A stretch of DNA of 64,000 nucleotides from Kiloniellaceae bacterium (GCA_021776135.1 JAJFGL010000037.1:32099-96098); one strand, 5' to 3'. Positions 29,492 through 39,197 are shown, numbered from the stretch's first letter. Numbers and translations: made by a program. The notes: a model not told the origin generated them from the sequence alone.

Positions 29492-30538
29492 ATGATCTTC
29501 CGCCAGCTCTTCGATAGCGTCTCCTGCACCTATACCTACCTGATCGCCAGCCGGCACGGCGGCGAGGCGCTGATTATCGACCCCGTGCTCGACAAGGTGG
29601 AACGCTATCTGCAACTTCTTACCGAGTTGGATCTCAAGCTGGTCAAGGCGATCGACACCCACGTACATGCCGATCACATAACCGGCGTGGGCGCCCTTCG
29701 CGACCGCACCCACTGCGTCACGGTCATGGGGGAGCAAAGCGGTGTCGATGTGGTTTCGGTCCGGGTAAGAGACGGCGATTGTATCGATGCCGAGGGTATC
29801 AGTCTGCGCGTGTGCTACACGCCGGGCCATACCGACGATTCATACAGCTTTCTTATGGCGGACCGGGTTTTTACCGGCGATACGCTGCTGATACGCGGCA
29901 CCGGGCGGACCGACTTTCAGCGTGGCGACCCCGAGGCCCAGTACGATTCGCTTTTCAACAAATTGCTGAAGCTGCCGGAGGAGACTCTGGTTTACCCGGC
30001 GCACGATTATAAGGGCGACACAGTCAGCACCATCGCCGAGGAGCGGGCCTTCAATCCCCGCCTTCAAGTCGCTTCGCGCGCGGAATACGTCGAACTCATG
30101 AACAATCTCAAACTGCCCAACCCTAAAATGATGGACGTGGCGGTGCCGGCGAATTTGCGTATGGGCCTTCATCAGGACGAGATCGAGGCGCGCGGCTGGT
30201 CTTTGACTTGCGACGAAGCGACAGGGCTGCTCGGCGCGCCGGATGTGGTTTTGGTCGATTTGCGCGAAGCGGCGGAGCGCGAACGGCACGGCGAGATTCC
30301 CGGCTGCGTTCACGCGCCCTACGCGGAATTGCGGGAGAACGTCGCCGCCGGCGGTTTGCTGCACGTTCTGGCGGCGGCGGCGGGAAAGCGGCTGGTGTTC
30401 TATTGCGCCTATGGCGAACGTTCCGCCATGGCCGTGCAGAGCGCGCAGGAAGCCGGATTGACGCGGGCCTGCCACATTAAAGGCGGGCTCGATGCTTGGA
30501 AGAAAGCGGACGGCGCGGTCTCGGAAACCTCCGTTTGA
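29492..30538 (+). CDS. Persulfide dioxygenase (ETHE1-like) fused to rhodanese
   Basis: A 348-residue fusion. The N-terminal metallo-beta-lactamase domain has THVHADH (His57, His59, Asp61, His62), GHTDDSY and PAHDYKG, and resembles ETHE1-type non-haem iron persulfide dioxygenases. The C-terminal domain (about 255-345) is a rhodanese with Cys305 in FYCAYGERSA. The dioxygenase oxidises glutathione persulfide to sulfite and the rhodanese handles sulfane sulfur, so the fusion would couple both steps of sulfide detoxification. ATG 29492 fits the conserved N-terminus MIFRQLFD; a longer frame upstream lies within the DapA-family gene. Confidence 0.9.
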   Translation: MIFRQLFDSVSCTYTYLIASRHGGEALIIDPVLDKVERYLQLLTELDLKLVKAIDTHVHADHITGVGALRDRTHCVTVMGEQSGVDVVSVRVRDGDCIDAEGISLRVCYTPGHTDDSYSFLMADRVFTGDTLLIRGTGRTDFQRGDPEAQYDSLFNKLLKLPEETLVYPAHDYKGDTVSTIAEERAFNPRLQVASRAEYVELMNNLKLPNPKMMDVAVPANLRMGLHQDEIEARGWSLTCDEATGLLGAPDVVLVDLREAAERERHGEIPGCVHAPYAELRENVAAGGLLHVLAAAAGKRLVFYCAYGERSAMAVQSAQEAGLTRACHIKGGLDAWKKADGAVSETSV

Positions 30539-30580
30539 TGGCGCCGCGAAGATAGGATCCCGCATGAAGGTGGACTTGGC

Positions 30581-32260
30581 ATGCATGACCTTGTGATCCG
30601 CGGTGCGCGGCTGATCGATGGAACCGGGGCGCCGGAACGGGCCGCCGATCTGGCCGTGCGCGGCGATCTGATTGCCGAAATTGGACCGTCGTTGGGGCCC
30701 GGGCGCGAGGAGATAGAGGCGGACGGCCTGGCGCTGTGCCCCGGCATTATCGACACCCACACCCACTACGATGCGCAGATCACCTGGGATCCAGGTGTCG
30801 CGCCCTCGCCGGAGTTAGGGGTAACCACCGCCGTGATCGGTAATTGCGGCTTCACCATAGCCCCGTGCAAGCCACGGGACCGCGATCTGACCATGCGCAA
30901 TCTAACCCATGTCGAGGGCATGTCCTTGGAGGCGTTGCGTGACGGCATAAGCTGGGAATTCGAGACCTTCCCGCAATACCTCGACTTTCTGGAGGCGGCG
31001 GGCACGGTACCGAACATCGCCGCCTTCATCGGCCATTCTTCGCTGCGCACCTGGGTCATGGGCGAGGACGCGACAAAGCGCACCGCCACGCCCGGGGAGA
31101 TTGACGAAATGCGCGCGATCGTGCGCGAGGCGCTCAAGGTGGGCGCCGTGGGTTTCGCGACCTCGACCGCCGGTCAACACAACGGCGAGGCTGGGGTGCC
31201 CATGCCCTCGCGATTGGCCGGCGAAACCGAGTTGCGCGCGCTGACCGGCGCCTTGGGCGAGGCCGGGCGCGGGCTCTTCATGCTGACCAAGGGCTCGGGA
31301 ACCAGCATCGAGTTCCTGGAGGACCTGGCCGCCGCCAACGGCCGGCCGGCCATGATCGCCGCCTTGCTGCACAACAGCACGCGCCCGGATCAGGTGTTCG
31401 AGGATTTGCGCCGGATTGGCGCGGCGCAGGGGCGCGGCCGCGCGCTTTACGGTCAGGTTTCCTGCTGTCCGCTGACCAACGACTTCACCATGCGTTCGCC
31501 CTATCCCTTCGAGGGTTTCGCCGCCTGGCTGCCCGCCATGCAGGCCCAAGGGGATGAGGTGAAGGCGGTCTTCGCCGATTCCGGCTTCCGCGCCCGTGTG
31601 AAAGCGGAGTTGAAGATTCCGGCGGCCGTGCGCCTGTTCAACGGGGAATGGGATAAGCTTAATCTCCTTGAATCCGCGCTGGCGGAGAACCGGAACCTGG
31701 AAGGCCAAAGCGTGGCCGCTTTGGCCAAGGCGGCCGGCCGGGACCCGCTGGATTGGATGCTCGATTTCAGCCTCTCCGAGAACCTCGATACCGTCTTCAC
31801 GGCCGTCCTCTTGAATTCGGACGAAGCCGCTGTCGGGCGCATGCTGCGCGACCCCCATGCCAGTATCGCGCTGTCGGATGCCGGCGCGCATTTGACCTTT
31901 TTCTGCGACGCCGGATTCGGCCTGCACTTGCTGGGTCACTGGGTGCGCGACCTGGGCGCCTTGCCGCTAGAGGAAGCGGTGTGGCAATTGACAGGCCGCC
32001 CAGCCGGAATTTTCGGCATCGCCGGGCGTGGCCGCCTGGAAGCAGGCGCGGCGGCGGATCTTTTGCTGTTCGACCCGGCGCGCGTGGGGCGCGGTCCGGC
32101 GCGCCGGGTCCATGACCTGCCGGGCGGCGCGCCCCGGCTGACGACCGCCGCCCTCGGGCTCCATGACGTGTGGGTCAATGGGGTGAGGGTCGCGCAGGCG
32201 GGCGCCGCCGTCCCTGGCCGCGGCCGGCCGGGCCGGTTGTTGCGCGACTTCGCGGCCTAG
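30581..32260 (+). CDS. D-aminoacylase / N-acyl-D-amino-acid deacylase family amidohydrolase
   Basis: A 559-residue amidohydrolase. The metal-binding H-T-H is in GIIDTHTHYDAQITWDP, and the family block NCGFTIAPCKP and the C-terminal S-D-A-G-A-H are present. It would hydrolyse N-acyl-D-amino acids or related imides. ATG 30581 is preceded by GAAGGTGGA at a good distance. It is 42 bases after the dioxygenase-rhodanese gene and 5 bases before the presumed cyclase start, so the run is probably one transcript. Exact substrate uncertain. Confidence 0.88.
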   Translation: MHDLVIRGARLIDGTGAPERAADLAVRGDLIAEIGPSLGPGREEIEADGLALCPGIIDTHTHYDAQITWDPGVAPSPELGVTTAVIGNCGFTIAPCKPRDRDLTMRNLTHVEGMSLEALRDGISWEFETFPQYLDFLEAAGTVPNIAAFIGHSSLRTWVMGEDATKRTATPGEIDEMRAIVREALKVGAVGFATSTAGQHNGEAGVPMPSRLAGETELRALTGALGEAGRGLFMLTKGSGTSIEFLEDLAAANGRPAMIAALLHNSTRPDQVFEDLRRIGAAQGRGRALYGQVSCCPLTNDFTMRSPYPFEGFAAWLPAMQAQGDEVKAVFADSGFRARVKAELKIPAAVRLFNGEWDKLNLLESALAENRNLEGQSVAALAKAAGRDPLDWMLDFSLSENLDTVFTAVLLNSDEAAVGRMLRDPHASIALSDAGAHLTFFCDAGFGLHLLGHWVRDLGALPLEEAVWQLTGRPAGIFGIAGRGRLEAGAAADLLLFDPARVGRGPARRVHDLPGGAPRLTTAALGLHDVWVNGVRVAQAGAAVPGRGRPGRLLRDFAA

Positions 32261-32265
32261 GGCCT

Positions 32266-34539
32266 GTGGCTAGGCACATCGGAACCTCAGAGCCGGCCCG
32301 CTCGACGCAGCCGTTCCGGCGGCGCGCCGGGCGGTGGTTTAACCGCTTTGGCATGGGCCGCGTACTGGGATTGGCGCTTTTGATGGCGGCGCTGGCGATC
32401 CGGGTTTGGGATCCGCCGCCGGTCGAAACCCTGCGGCTGCGCACCTTCGATCTCTATCAGCTTCTTCACCCCCGCCCCTCGACGGAACTCCCGGTCCTCA
32501 TCGTGGATATCGACGAGGAAAGCTTGGAGAAACTCGGTCAGTGGCCATGGCCACGGACGCTGGTCGCGGACTTGGTGGTGAAGTTGCGCGACGCACCGGT
32601 GGCTGCGCTGGGATTCGATATCGTCTTCGCCGAACCCGATCGCATGTCGCCCGGCATGGTCGCCCAAAGTTTGATGGAGCTTGACGAAGATATACGAAAG
32701 GAATTGGCGAAACTGCCATCGAACGACTGGGTTTTGGCGCAAATATTGAAGGGTACGCGGGCCGTGCTTGGCCAATCCGGTCATCCGAGCCAAATTGGCG
32801 ATTTGGACCGTCCCATACGGGGCGCGCCCTTGGCGACCTTGGGAGCGAATCCAAGTGCTTATCTCTATAGCTTGCCGGGAATTGTGCGCAATGTCGAAAC
32901 TCTGGAAGACGCCGCGCGGGGGCACGGCACCTTCACGCTGATTCCCGATAACGACGGAATCGTGCGGCGGGTACCGGGCGCCTTGGTTGTGCGCGGCAAG
33001 GTCGTGCCGAGCCTGGCGCTGGATATGTTGCGGGTGGCGACCGGCCAGTCGGCCTTCGCCATCAAAAGCGATGAGATCGGTATTCTCTCTTACATCGTCG
33101 GCGGAGTTAAGATTCCGGCCGGCCGCAACGGCCGGATTTGGGTTAACTATGCCCGCTCCGATCCGAAACGCTATGTCTCCGCGGCGGCGGTCTTGTCCGG
33201 CGAAGTGCCCAGGAGCGTCTTGGCGAATAAGCTGGTCCTGATCGGCACCTCCGCGACCGGCCTGTTCGATGTGAAGACGACTCCGCTCAATCCAGCCATG
33301 CCGGGTGTCGAGGTGCACGCACAGTTGCTGGAGACGATTTTATCCCAGAGTTATCTTAAGCGTCACAATAATGCCTTGGGCGCGGAATTCGCCATGACCG
33401 CCTTGGTGGGGCTTATGGTGATCGCGCTCGTTCCCGTTCTCGGCGCGGCCTTCACCATGTTGCTGGGCGCCGTGGTTGAAGCCGCCGGGATCGGACTGTC
33501 CTGGTATCTATACGTCGACCAGTTGATCTTGCTCGATGTCTCCTATCCACTGATCGCCGGCTTGGCGATTTTCGTGCCCATGGTCTTCGTCAACTATTTC
33601 CGTGAGGAAGCCATGCGCCGCCAAGTGCGCGGCGCCTTCAGCCAATATCTATCGCCGGAATTGGTGGAACAGCTCGCGGACGACCCGGATCAACTGGTGC
33701 TCGGCGGGCAGACCAAAGTCATGACGATCTTGTTTTGCGATGCCCATGGATTCACCGCCATCGCCGAGCGTTATAAGGACGATCCACAGGGCTTAACGAG
33801 CCTCATGAACCGTCTGCTGACGCCGCTAACGAATGAGATCGTTGAGCGGCGCGGCACCATCGATAAGTACATGGGCGACGCCATCATGGCGTTTTGGAAC
33901 GCGCCCTTGAACGACGCCGAGCATCAGGAAAATGCCTGCGCCACCGCGCTGGCCATGATTCGCGCCCTGGAGACGTTGAACAGCGAAAGAGCCGCGCGCG
34001 CCGAGGTCGAGGGGCGGGACTTCATTCCCTTACGAGTCGGAATCGGGCTCAACACCGGCGAATGCGTGGTTGGCAACTTCGGCTCCGATCTTCGCTTCGA
34101 TTACACGGTTCTGGGGGATCCGGTGAATGTCGCTTCGCGTCTCGAAGGTCAGTCGCGCACTTACGGCGTCACCATCCTTTTAGGCGGCGCGACCGCCGGC
34201 GCCGTGGCCGGTAAATTCGCGATGCTGGAACTCGACCTTCTCCAGGTCAAAGGCAAGGATGTGCCGGAAACCATTTATACCCTTCTCGGCGCCGAGGAGA
34301 TGATGAACGACAGCTATTTTCAAGCGCTATCTTTAAGCCAGGATGTCATGCTGAAAGCCTACCGGAGGCAGGATTGGGATGCCGCGCTTGTGGGTATCGG
34401 CGCGTGCCGGGAAAACGCCGAACGCCTCGAGGTGACGCTTACGACCTACTACGATCTGATGGTCTCGCGCGTCCGGGCCTTACAAGAAAATGCGCCGGAG
34501 GCGGATTGGGACGGCGTTACCCGCGCCCTGACGAAGTAG
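32266..34539 (+). CDS. CHASE2-domain adenylate/guanylate cyclase
   Basis: About 757 residues from GTG 32266 (ATG 32353 is an alternative). A short N-terminal transmembrane helix precedes an extracytoplasmic CHASE2 sensor (about 40-360, with VLIVDIDEESLEKLGQWPWPR), then three transmembrane helices (about 375-455), then a class III cyclase domain from about 480. Metal Asp492 (FCDAHGFT) and Asp538 (MGDAIMAFW) are present, and FDYTVLGDPVNVASRLEG is conserved. The last about 80 residues are an uncharacterised helical tail. It makes cAMP (or cGMP) in response to an unknown envelope signal; the CNMP/FHA protein at 15693 is one possible reader (inference). It starts 5 bases after the deacylase stop. 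Confidence 0.87.
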   Translation: MARHIGTSEPARSTQPFRRRAGRWFNRFGMGRVLGLALLMAALAIRVWDPPPVETLRLRTFDLYQLLHPRPSTELPVLIVDIDEESLEKLGQWPWPRTLVADLVVKLRDAPVAALGFDIVFAEPDRMSPGMVAQSLMELDEDIRKELAKLPSNDWVLAQILKGTRAVLGQSGHPSQIGDLDRPIRGAPLATLGANPSAYLYSLPGIVRNVETLEDAARGHGTFTLIPDNDGIVRRVPGALVVRGKVVPSLALDMLRVATGQSAFAIKSDEIGILSYIVGGVKIPAGRNGRIWVNYARSDPKRYVSAAAVLSGEVPRSVLANKLVLIGTSATGLFDVKTTPLNPAMPGVEVHAQLLETILSQSYLKRHNNALGAEFAMTALVGLMVIALVPVLGAAFTMLLGAVVEAAGIGLSWYLYVDQLILLDVSYPLIAGLAIFVPMVFVNYFREEAMRRQVRGAFSQYLSPELVEQLADDPDQLVLGGQTKVMTILFCDAHGFTAIAERYKDDPQGLTSLMNRLLTPLTNEIVERRGTIDKYMGDAIMAFWNAPLNDAEHQENACATALAMIRALETLNSERAARAEVEGRDFIPLRVGIGLNTGECVVGNFGSDLRFDYTVLGDPVNVASRLEGQSRTYGVTILLGGATAGAVAGKFAMLELDLLQVKGKDVPETIYTLLGAEEMMNDSYFQALSLSQDVMLKAYRRQDWDAALVGIGACRENAERLEVTLTTYYDLMVSRVRALQENAPEADWDGVTRALTK

Positions 34540-34553
34540 CCCTAGTGTGGTGG

Positions 34554-36071
34554 TCAGATGACATCCCGCGACAACCGGCCGCTCGCCAGGAGCGTGGCTT
34601 CCAGGCGCGCGATATCGCCGCTTAAGGGCCGGTCATCGTCGAGCGGCGCGACCAGGGCGCGGACTTCCCGCAGGACCTGGCGCATACGCGGGCCGAGTTG
34701 GATCGCGCCACGCATCTCCACCGCCTGAGACGCGATCGTCAATTCGGTGGCGATGAGCAATCGCATGGGTTCGGCGATCCTGGCCAATTTCATTACCGCT
34801 TGCGGGGCATGGGTCATGTGGTCCTCGACCCCATCGGCGGAGAGGCTTAGGCCGCCGCGTACCGGCTGGGCCTGATGTTCGATTTCGGCGATCAGGGCCT
34901 CGGCGGGTTTCATAAGCGGGGCAAAGCCGGAACGGGTCTCACCGCGCGGGCTTAAGTTAGCCGGCAGGCCGCTCAAACGCGCGAGCAGGAGTTTGGAAAT
35001 CCGCGCGAGGCCGAGGTTCGCGGTCTGCACGCAGGCTTGCGAGACCGCGTCGAAAGCTATCGCCAGCAGCGGCGTGTGAAAGTTGCCGGTGGAAAGGATT
35101 TCGCCGTCCGCGGCTAAAACCGCTGGGTTTGAGGAATCGCCGTTGACCTCGGCATCCAGGGCCTGGGCCGCGAAATCCATGACTGCGTGCAGGGCGCCGT
35201 GCACCTGCGCCACACATCGCAGGCTCAAGGGATCTTGCAGCCGCCGCGCCGCGCCGGGCGTGAACAGCTCGCTGCCTTCCAGCAGCCCGCGCATGGCCGC
35301 CGCCGCCTCCGCCTGCCCCGGCTGTGGGTGCAGACGCGCCAGGCGCGCGTCCAGGGGGCCGGGGTTGGCGCGAAATCCTTCGTAACTGAGCGCCGCCGCG
35401 ATATTCGCCAGATCCCAAACCTGGCGCGCGTCGTGCAGGGCCAGGGCGCCGATCCCGGCTGAAACGGAAGAGGCGTTGCAGAGGGCCAAGCCATCCTTGG
35501 GGCCTAGTTCCAGCGCTTTCAGCCCGGCCTTTTCCAGCGCCTTGGCGGCCGGCATGACGGCGCCGCCTAAGTCCATCTCGCCCTCGCCGATCAGGGCCAA
35601 GCCGATATGGGCCAGTAAGCATAAATCCCCCGCGCCGATCGACCCCAGGGCGGGGACAACGGGCGTGAGACCGGCGTTTAGCGCATCGGCCAAGGCCAGC
35701 GCCACACTTGGGGAAGCCCCTGCGGCGCCCAACAAAAGACCATTGAGGCGAACCGCCATGGCGGCGCGCACCGCCGCGCGCGGCAGGGGCGGTCCAAGGG
35801 CATGGCTACGCCCGCGCAAGGTCAGGCGGGAAAATTCTTCCAAGACCTCGCGCGGCAGGCTGTGAGTCGCGCGCGACCCCAATCCGGTGGTCAGACCATA
35901 GACCGGCGCCCCCGTCACCAGCGCCTTTTCTATCACTTGGCGCGCCGTGGCCATGCGTTCCAAGGCCGCTGGGTCCAGCGCGACCCGGCAGCCGGTCCTG
36001 GCGATCCGCGCTGTAGCAGCGGGTGTGAGCGCGCGCCCGTTCAGGACAATGCTGTCCGCTTTACCTTCCAT
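34554..36071 (-). CDS. HAL/PAL-family aromatic amino acid lyase homologue with altered MIO triad
   Basis: A 505-residue member of the histidine/phenylalanine ammonia-lyase fold. Conserved blocks are VYGLTTGLGS, DGLALCNASS, the SLRCVAQVHGAL region, STGNFHTP and VEDHMTHAP. At the place where the Ala-Ser-Gly triad normally cyclises to the MIO cofactor, the sequence reads LGSIGAGDLCLLAH: Ala147-Gly148 with no Ser between, one residue short of GASGDL. The catalytic Ser is therefore missing. It may be inactive as a lyase, may act by another route, or may serve another role. No other hut genes are nearby. The start at ATG 36071 lies 39 bases after the Pit gene, same strand. Confidence 0.8.
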   Translation of the reverse strand: MEGKADSIVLNGRALTPAATARIARTGCRVALDPAALERMATARQVIEKALVTGAPVYGLTTGLGSRATHSLPREVLEEFSRLTLRGRSHALGPPLPRAAVRAAMAVRLNGLLLGAAGASPSVALALADALNAGLTPVVPALGSIGAGDLCLLAHIGLALIGEGEMDLGGAVMPAAKALEKAGLKALELGPKDGLALCNASSVSAGIGALALHDARQVWDLANIAAALSYEGFRANPGPLDARLARLHPQPGQAEAAAAMRGLLEGSELFTPGAARRLQDPLSLRCVAQVHGALHAVMDFAAQALDAEVNGDSSNPAVLAADGEILSTGNFHTPLLAIAFDAVSQACVQTANLGLARISKLLLARLSGLPANLSPRGETRSGFAPLMKPAEALIAEIEHQAQPVRGGLSLSADGVEDHMTHAPQAVMKLARIAEPMRLLIATELTIASQAVEMRGAIQLGPRMRQVLREVRALVAPLDDDRPLSGDIARLEATLLASGRLSRDVI

Positions 36072-36110
36072 GCCGTCACTTTCCCCAGATCCCAGCCAGC
36101 GGTTTCAGCT

Positions 36111-37589
36111 CTAGTCCTGGAACAGCAGATAAGCTTCCTCGCGCTGATCTTTTAACTGGCGATTGAAAAGTTTATTTTCCGGCGAAGCGGGGAGGGTGCG
36201 CCACGCGGCGCTGCGGGCCGCCAAGTCGGCCTCGAAACGCCATCGATGCAGGAAGTGCTCACCTGTCATGGTCCGCAGGGCGAAACGCTGCGCCAGGGAA
36301 AATGAGGTGTCCGACAGCCGGTTCAGCGTGCTTCGCGCCACGGTCAGCGGTTCGATCATGGCGTAAGCACGGATCGTTTTTTCAAAGGCGGGCTGCGGCG
36401 GGTCGAGGGTCTGAAGCGCCTCGCGCAGCGCGGACCAGCGCTCGAAGCGGCGGTCCTGCAAGGCCGACAAGGAATCCGTGGCGACCCCTTCGCTGGAAAG
36501 TTTCTCCATGACCGGCGCGGAGATAACATAGGCGTGTTCCTGAAAAACCCGCTGATTGAACACGTTCTGCAAGAAAAACAAGGAAACGAAGCAGATAACG
36601 CCGGCGATGATAGGCGTGGTGATCCAGCCGGACGCGATGCCGCCAAGAACGCGCCAGCGAATACCGCGGCCGCCTTTCAGAAGACCGATGCCGATCACCG
36701 CCCCGACCACAGCTTGAGAGCTGGAGACCGGCACCAGGGGAATGGTTGGCAGACCGTTCGAGGCGAGTAAGTTCTCCAGGTTCTGGGAGGAGAACAGCAG
36801 CAGCACGATGGAGTGCGCCACGACCACCACCCAGGCGGCAAGCGGCGACATGGGAAATAGGACGGACCCCACAGTCATCATCACCCGTTTGGAATAGGTG
36901 AAGACGCCAACCGCTATCGCCAAGGCGCCCAACAGAAAAAGCTGCTGGATCGCGGTAAAGCGGAACAGTTCTCCGCCGCCATAGGTGGTGAAGGGGTTGG
37001 ACTGCACGAATACGCCCATCACGTTGGCGATATTATTGGCGCCCAGGGAATAGGCCCCCAGCGCGCCGACCAGGATGAGGCCAACCCGGGTATAGGCGTC
37101 GAGGCGAAAGATGTGAAGCCTTGCCCAGGTAACCGCCTTGCCGGTGATCTTGAACAGCAGAACCCCGATAATGCCCGCCAAGAGAGGGCAGGCGACCCAG
37201 GTCGCCAGAATCTTGATCAAGGACCCGGTATCTGTCGGCGAGCCGGTAAAGAGGTTCCAGCCGATAATCGCGCCGACAATGGCTTGGCTGGTCGAGACCG
37301 ACACGCCCAGCTTGGTCATCCAATAGACGGTCAGGGCGGCGGAAAATGCGGCCATGCCGGCGCCGGCGACCGTGTTGACCGCGCCCAGCTTACCCAGGGT
37401 ATGGGCGGCGCCGGCGCCGGAGATCACGGCGCCGAGGATGACGAAGATACTGCACACGGCGGCGGCTATCCCAAATCTCACCATGCGGGTGCCGACCGCG
37501 GTGCCGAAGACGTTCGCCGCGTCGTTGGCGCCAAGCGACCAGCCGAGGAACAAGCCCCCGGCTAGAAATACGAGTATTGAAACCTCCAC
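36111..37589 (-). CDS. PiT family inorganic phosphate transporter
   Basis: A 492-residue PHO4-family permease with two inverted repeats, each carrying the signature: GANDAANVFGT near the N-terminus and GANNIANVMGV in the second half. About ten transmembrane helices alternate with a cytoplasmic C-terminal extension (about 390-492) not present in short members. It imports phosphate by proton or sodium coupling. It starts at GTG 37589 behind GGGGAAAGAG, 28 bases after the DUF47 gene, its usual partner. Confidence 0.9.
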   Translation of the reverse strand: MEVSILVFLAGGLFLGWSLGANDAANVFGTAVGTRMVRFGIAAAVCSIFVILGAVISGAGAAHTLGKLGAVNTVAGAGMAAFSAALTVYWMTKLGVSVSTSQAIVGAIIGWNLFTGSPTDTGSLIKILATWVACPLLAGIIGVLLFKITGKAVTWARLHIFRLDAYTRVGLILVGALGAYSLGANNIANVMGVFVQSNPFTTYGGGELFRFTAIQQLFLLGALAIAVGVFTYSKRVMMTVGSVLFPMSPLAAWVVVVAHSIVLLLFSSQNLENLLASNGLPTIPLVPVSSSQAVVGAVIGIGLLKGGRGIRWRVLGGIASGWITTPIIAGVICFVSLFFLQNVFNQRVFQEHAYVISAPVMEKLSSEGVATDSLSALQDRRFERWSALREALQTLDPPQPAFEKTIRAYAMIEPLTVARSTLNRLSDTSFSLAQRFALRTMTGEHFLHRWRFEADLAARSAAWRTLPASPENKLFNRQLKDQREEAYLLFQD

Positions 37590-37617
37590 CGAACTCTTTC
37601 CCCAGCGATACTTGCTG

Positions 37618-38268
37618 CTAGATGGTGCGCTTGATGGCGTAGATCGTCAGCCTGTCCGCCACGTCTTCGGCCATATCGGATATCCAGACGATACGCTCGG
37701 CGAAAAAGCGCAGATGGATCTTATTGGCCAGGGGCAACTCGGTCAGAAAAATCTCTTTGCGGATCTTGGTGACCAATACATCGGCGTCCTTTTCGTAGAA
37801 GTGGACTTTGTGCAGGTGGTCGTTGACGGTCTGAACGTCGCGAAAAAAGGCGCGGGCCGCCAACACCAGGGACTCGACCCCCGCGCAGGAAAGCTTGGCC
37901 AGATCGTCGAAAGATTGCCGCAGTTCTTCGGGAATCTCAGGAACTTCGGTCGAGAAGTAGAACAGGACGCTTTTAAAGGAGTCGAGAATTCCGTCCAGGG
38001 CTTCCAGAAGCGTGAGAACGTCGCCGCGCGCGTCGGGAATCAGGGTCTCGTTGTACATCTGCAACTCGACCGCGAGACCCAGCTCGTCCCCACGTGTCTC
38101 CAAGGCAATCATCTGATCGAGCCGCATGTTGAAGCGTTCGCCGATACCTTCGCTCAAATAGTTTTCTATGGCCTGATCGAAGGTCATGGCCGATTGAGAG
38201 ACCAAATCGAGGATCTCGTCGACCTTGAGTTCCAATTGCTTGGTGCGTTTGAAAAGTTGAACAGCCAT
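37618..38268 (-). CDS. DUF47 family PiT accessory protein
   Basis: A 216-residue PhoU-like helical protein (TIGR00153/DUF47) that partners PiT transporters, probably controlling their activity. ATG 38268 begins the conserved MAVQLFKRTKQLE-type end; the longer in-frame extension to 38469 shows no conserved sequence and overlaps the divergent gene. It lies 28 bases upstream of the Pit gene, so the two form an operon. No convincing Pho box is visible upstream. Confidence 0.88.
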   Translation of the reverse strand: MAVQLFKRTKQLELKVDEILDLVSQSAMTFDQAIENYLSEGIGERFNMRLDQMIALETRGDELGLAVELQMYNETLIPDARGDVLTLLEALDGILDSFKSVLFYFSTEVPEIPEELRQSFDDLAKLSCAGVESLVLAARAFFRDVQTVNDHLHKVHFYEKDADVLVTKIRKEIFLTELPLANKIHLRFFAERIVWISDMAEDVADRLTIYAIKRTI

Positions 38269-38495
38269 GGTCTTTTCTGAAATCCCGATTTCCAAGGACA
38301 CAACGTTCTTCGCCGCGTTAGCCCGCGAATCTAAACGGTGCGATTGGAATATTACACTTCTATATTGGCCGACAAGGGCGTATTTCGCCGGCGCTTGAAA
38401 CGCACGAGCTTGGCCCGGCTTCGCGCAATGTGATAGGTGAGATAAACCGTAGTGTCGTTGAACGCTCATTTCATGGCGAAGGCCAAGGCGGATTC

Positions 38496-39170
38496 GTGGC
38501 TAAACCCTATTTAACGAACGAGGTTCGCTGGTTCATTCCCGGCGCCATGCCAGATGCCGTTAGCGGCTGGTTTCTCCAAGTCTTGCCAGGGCATGGAAAA
38601 AAAAACAGGGCGCGAAACCGCGAGGACGTTTATCTCCTCATGCCGGGCCGCAACGATATCGGACTGAAATTCCGCCGGAATAAGCTTCAACTGAAGCTAC
38701 GATACGAGTACCGCCCTTTTTCGGCGCTCGAGGGCCGTGTCGCCGGCGTGGAGACGGATTGGGAACGCCACTCCTGGACCTACGATAAGAAGGCCTACGA
38801 TCTGGCCTTGGCCTTTTCCGGCTCAAGCGGCGAGGGCCGAACGGTTGCCGTTTCCAAGAAGCGGCGCCAAAAGATCTTCGATTTGGGACCGGAGGGCGAT
38901 CCGCTCCCAGTTTCGCCGGGCCACAAGGTGCCGGCGCGGATCTTGATCGAAGTTACCGAGTTATCGTTTCCAGGATTTTCGGGCTGGAGCCTGGGGCTGG
39001 ATGTCGTCGACCCGGGCACCGTGACGCGTGGCCGTTTGCACCAGGCTGCCGCGGCGCTGTTAAAAGACTTCCCCGCCTTGCCCCTTAAGCAGGACGATAG
39101 CCTCGACTACATGGCCCTGCTTTCGCGCCAAGCCCGCCCGCCCGGCCGCCGCAAGAAAAGCAAGGCCTGA
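38496..39170 (+). CDS. Uncharacterised protein, possibly CYTH-like
   Basis: About 224 residues; the family is not firmly recognised. The order of strands resembles a CYTH/triphosphate-tunnel fold: N-E-V-R-W-F-I at the start, a REDVYLLMPGR stretch, IGLKFRRNKLQLKLR, WERHSW, VAVSKKRRQ and ILIEVTEL, with alternating basic and acidic residues suited to a phosphate-lined tunnel. This is a pattern-based guess. The C-terminus is Pro/Arg/Lys-rich. The start is uncertain: GTG 38496 has AAGGCGGA just upstream; GTG 38430 is an in-frame alternative. It is divergent from the DUF47-Pit operon. Confidence 0.6.
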   Translation: MAKPYLTNEVRWFIPGAMPDAVSGWFLQVLPGHGKKNRARNREDVYLLMPGRNDIGLKFRRNKLQLKLRYEYRPFSALEGRVAGVETDWERHSWTYDKKAYDLALAFSGSSGEGRTVAVSKKRRQKIFDLGPEGDPLPVSPGHKVPARILIEVTELSFPGFSGWSLGLDVVDPGTVTRGRLHQAAAALLKDFPALPLKQDDSLDYMALLSRQARPPGRRKKSKA

Positions 39171-39197
39171 CCGGGGTAAAATGCGGTGCTATATGGC

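Noticed and set aside
38269..38495. Search for a Pho box upstream of the DUF47-Pit operon
   Set aside because: No two CTGTCAT-like direct repeats at the right spacing were seen.
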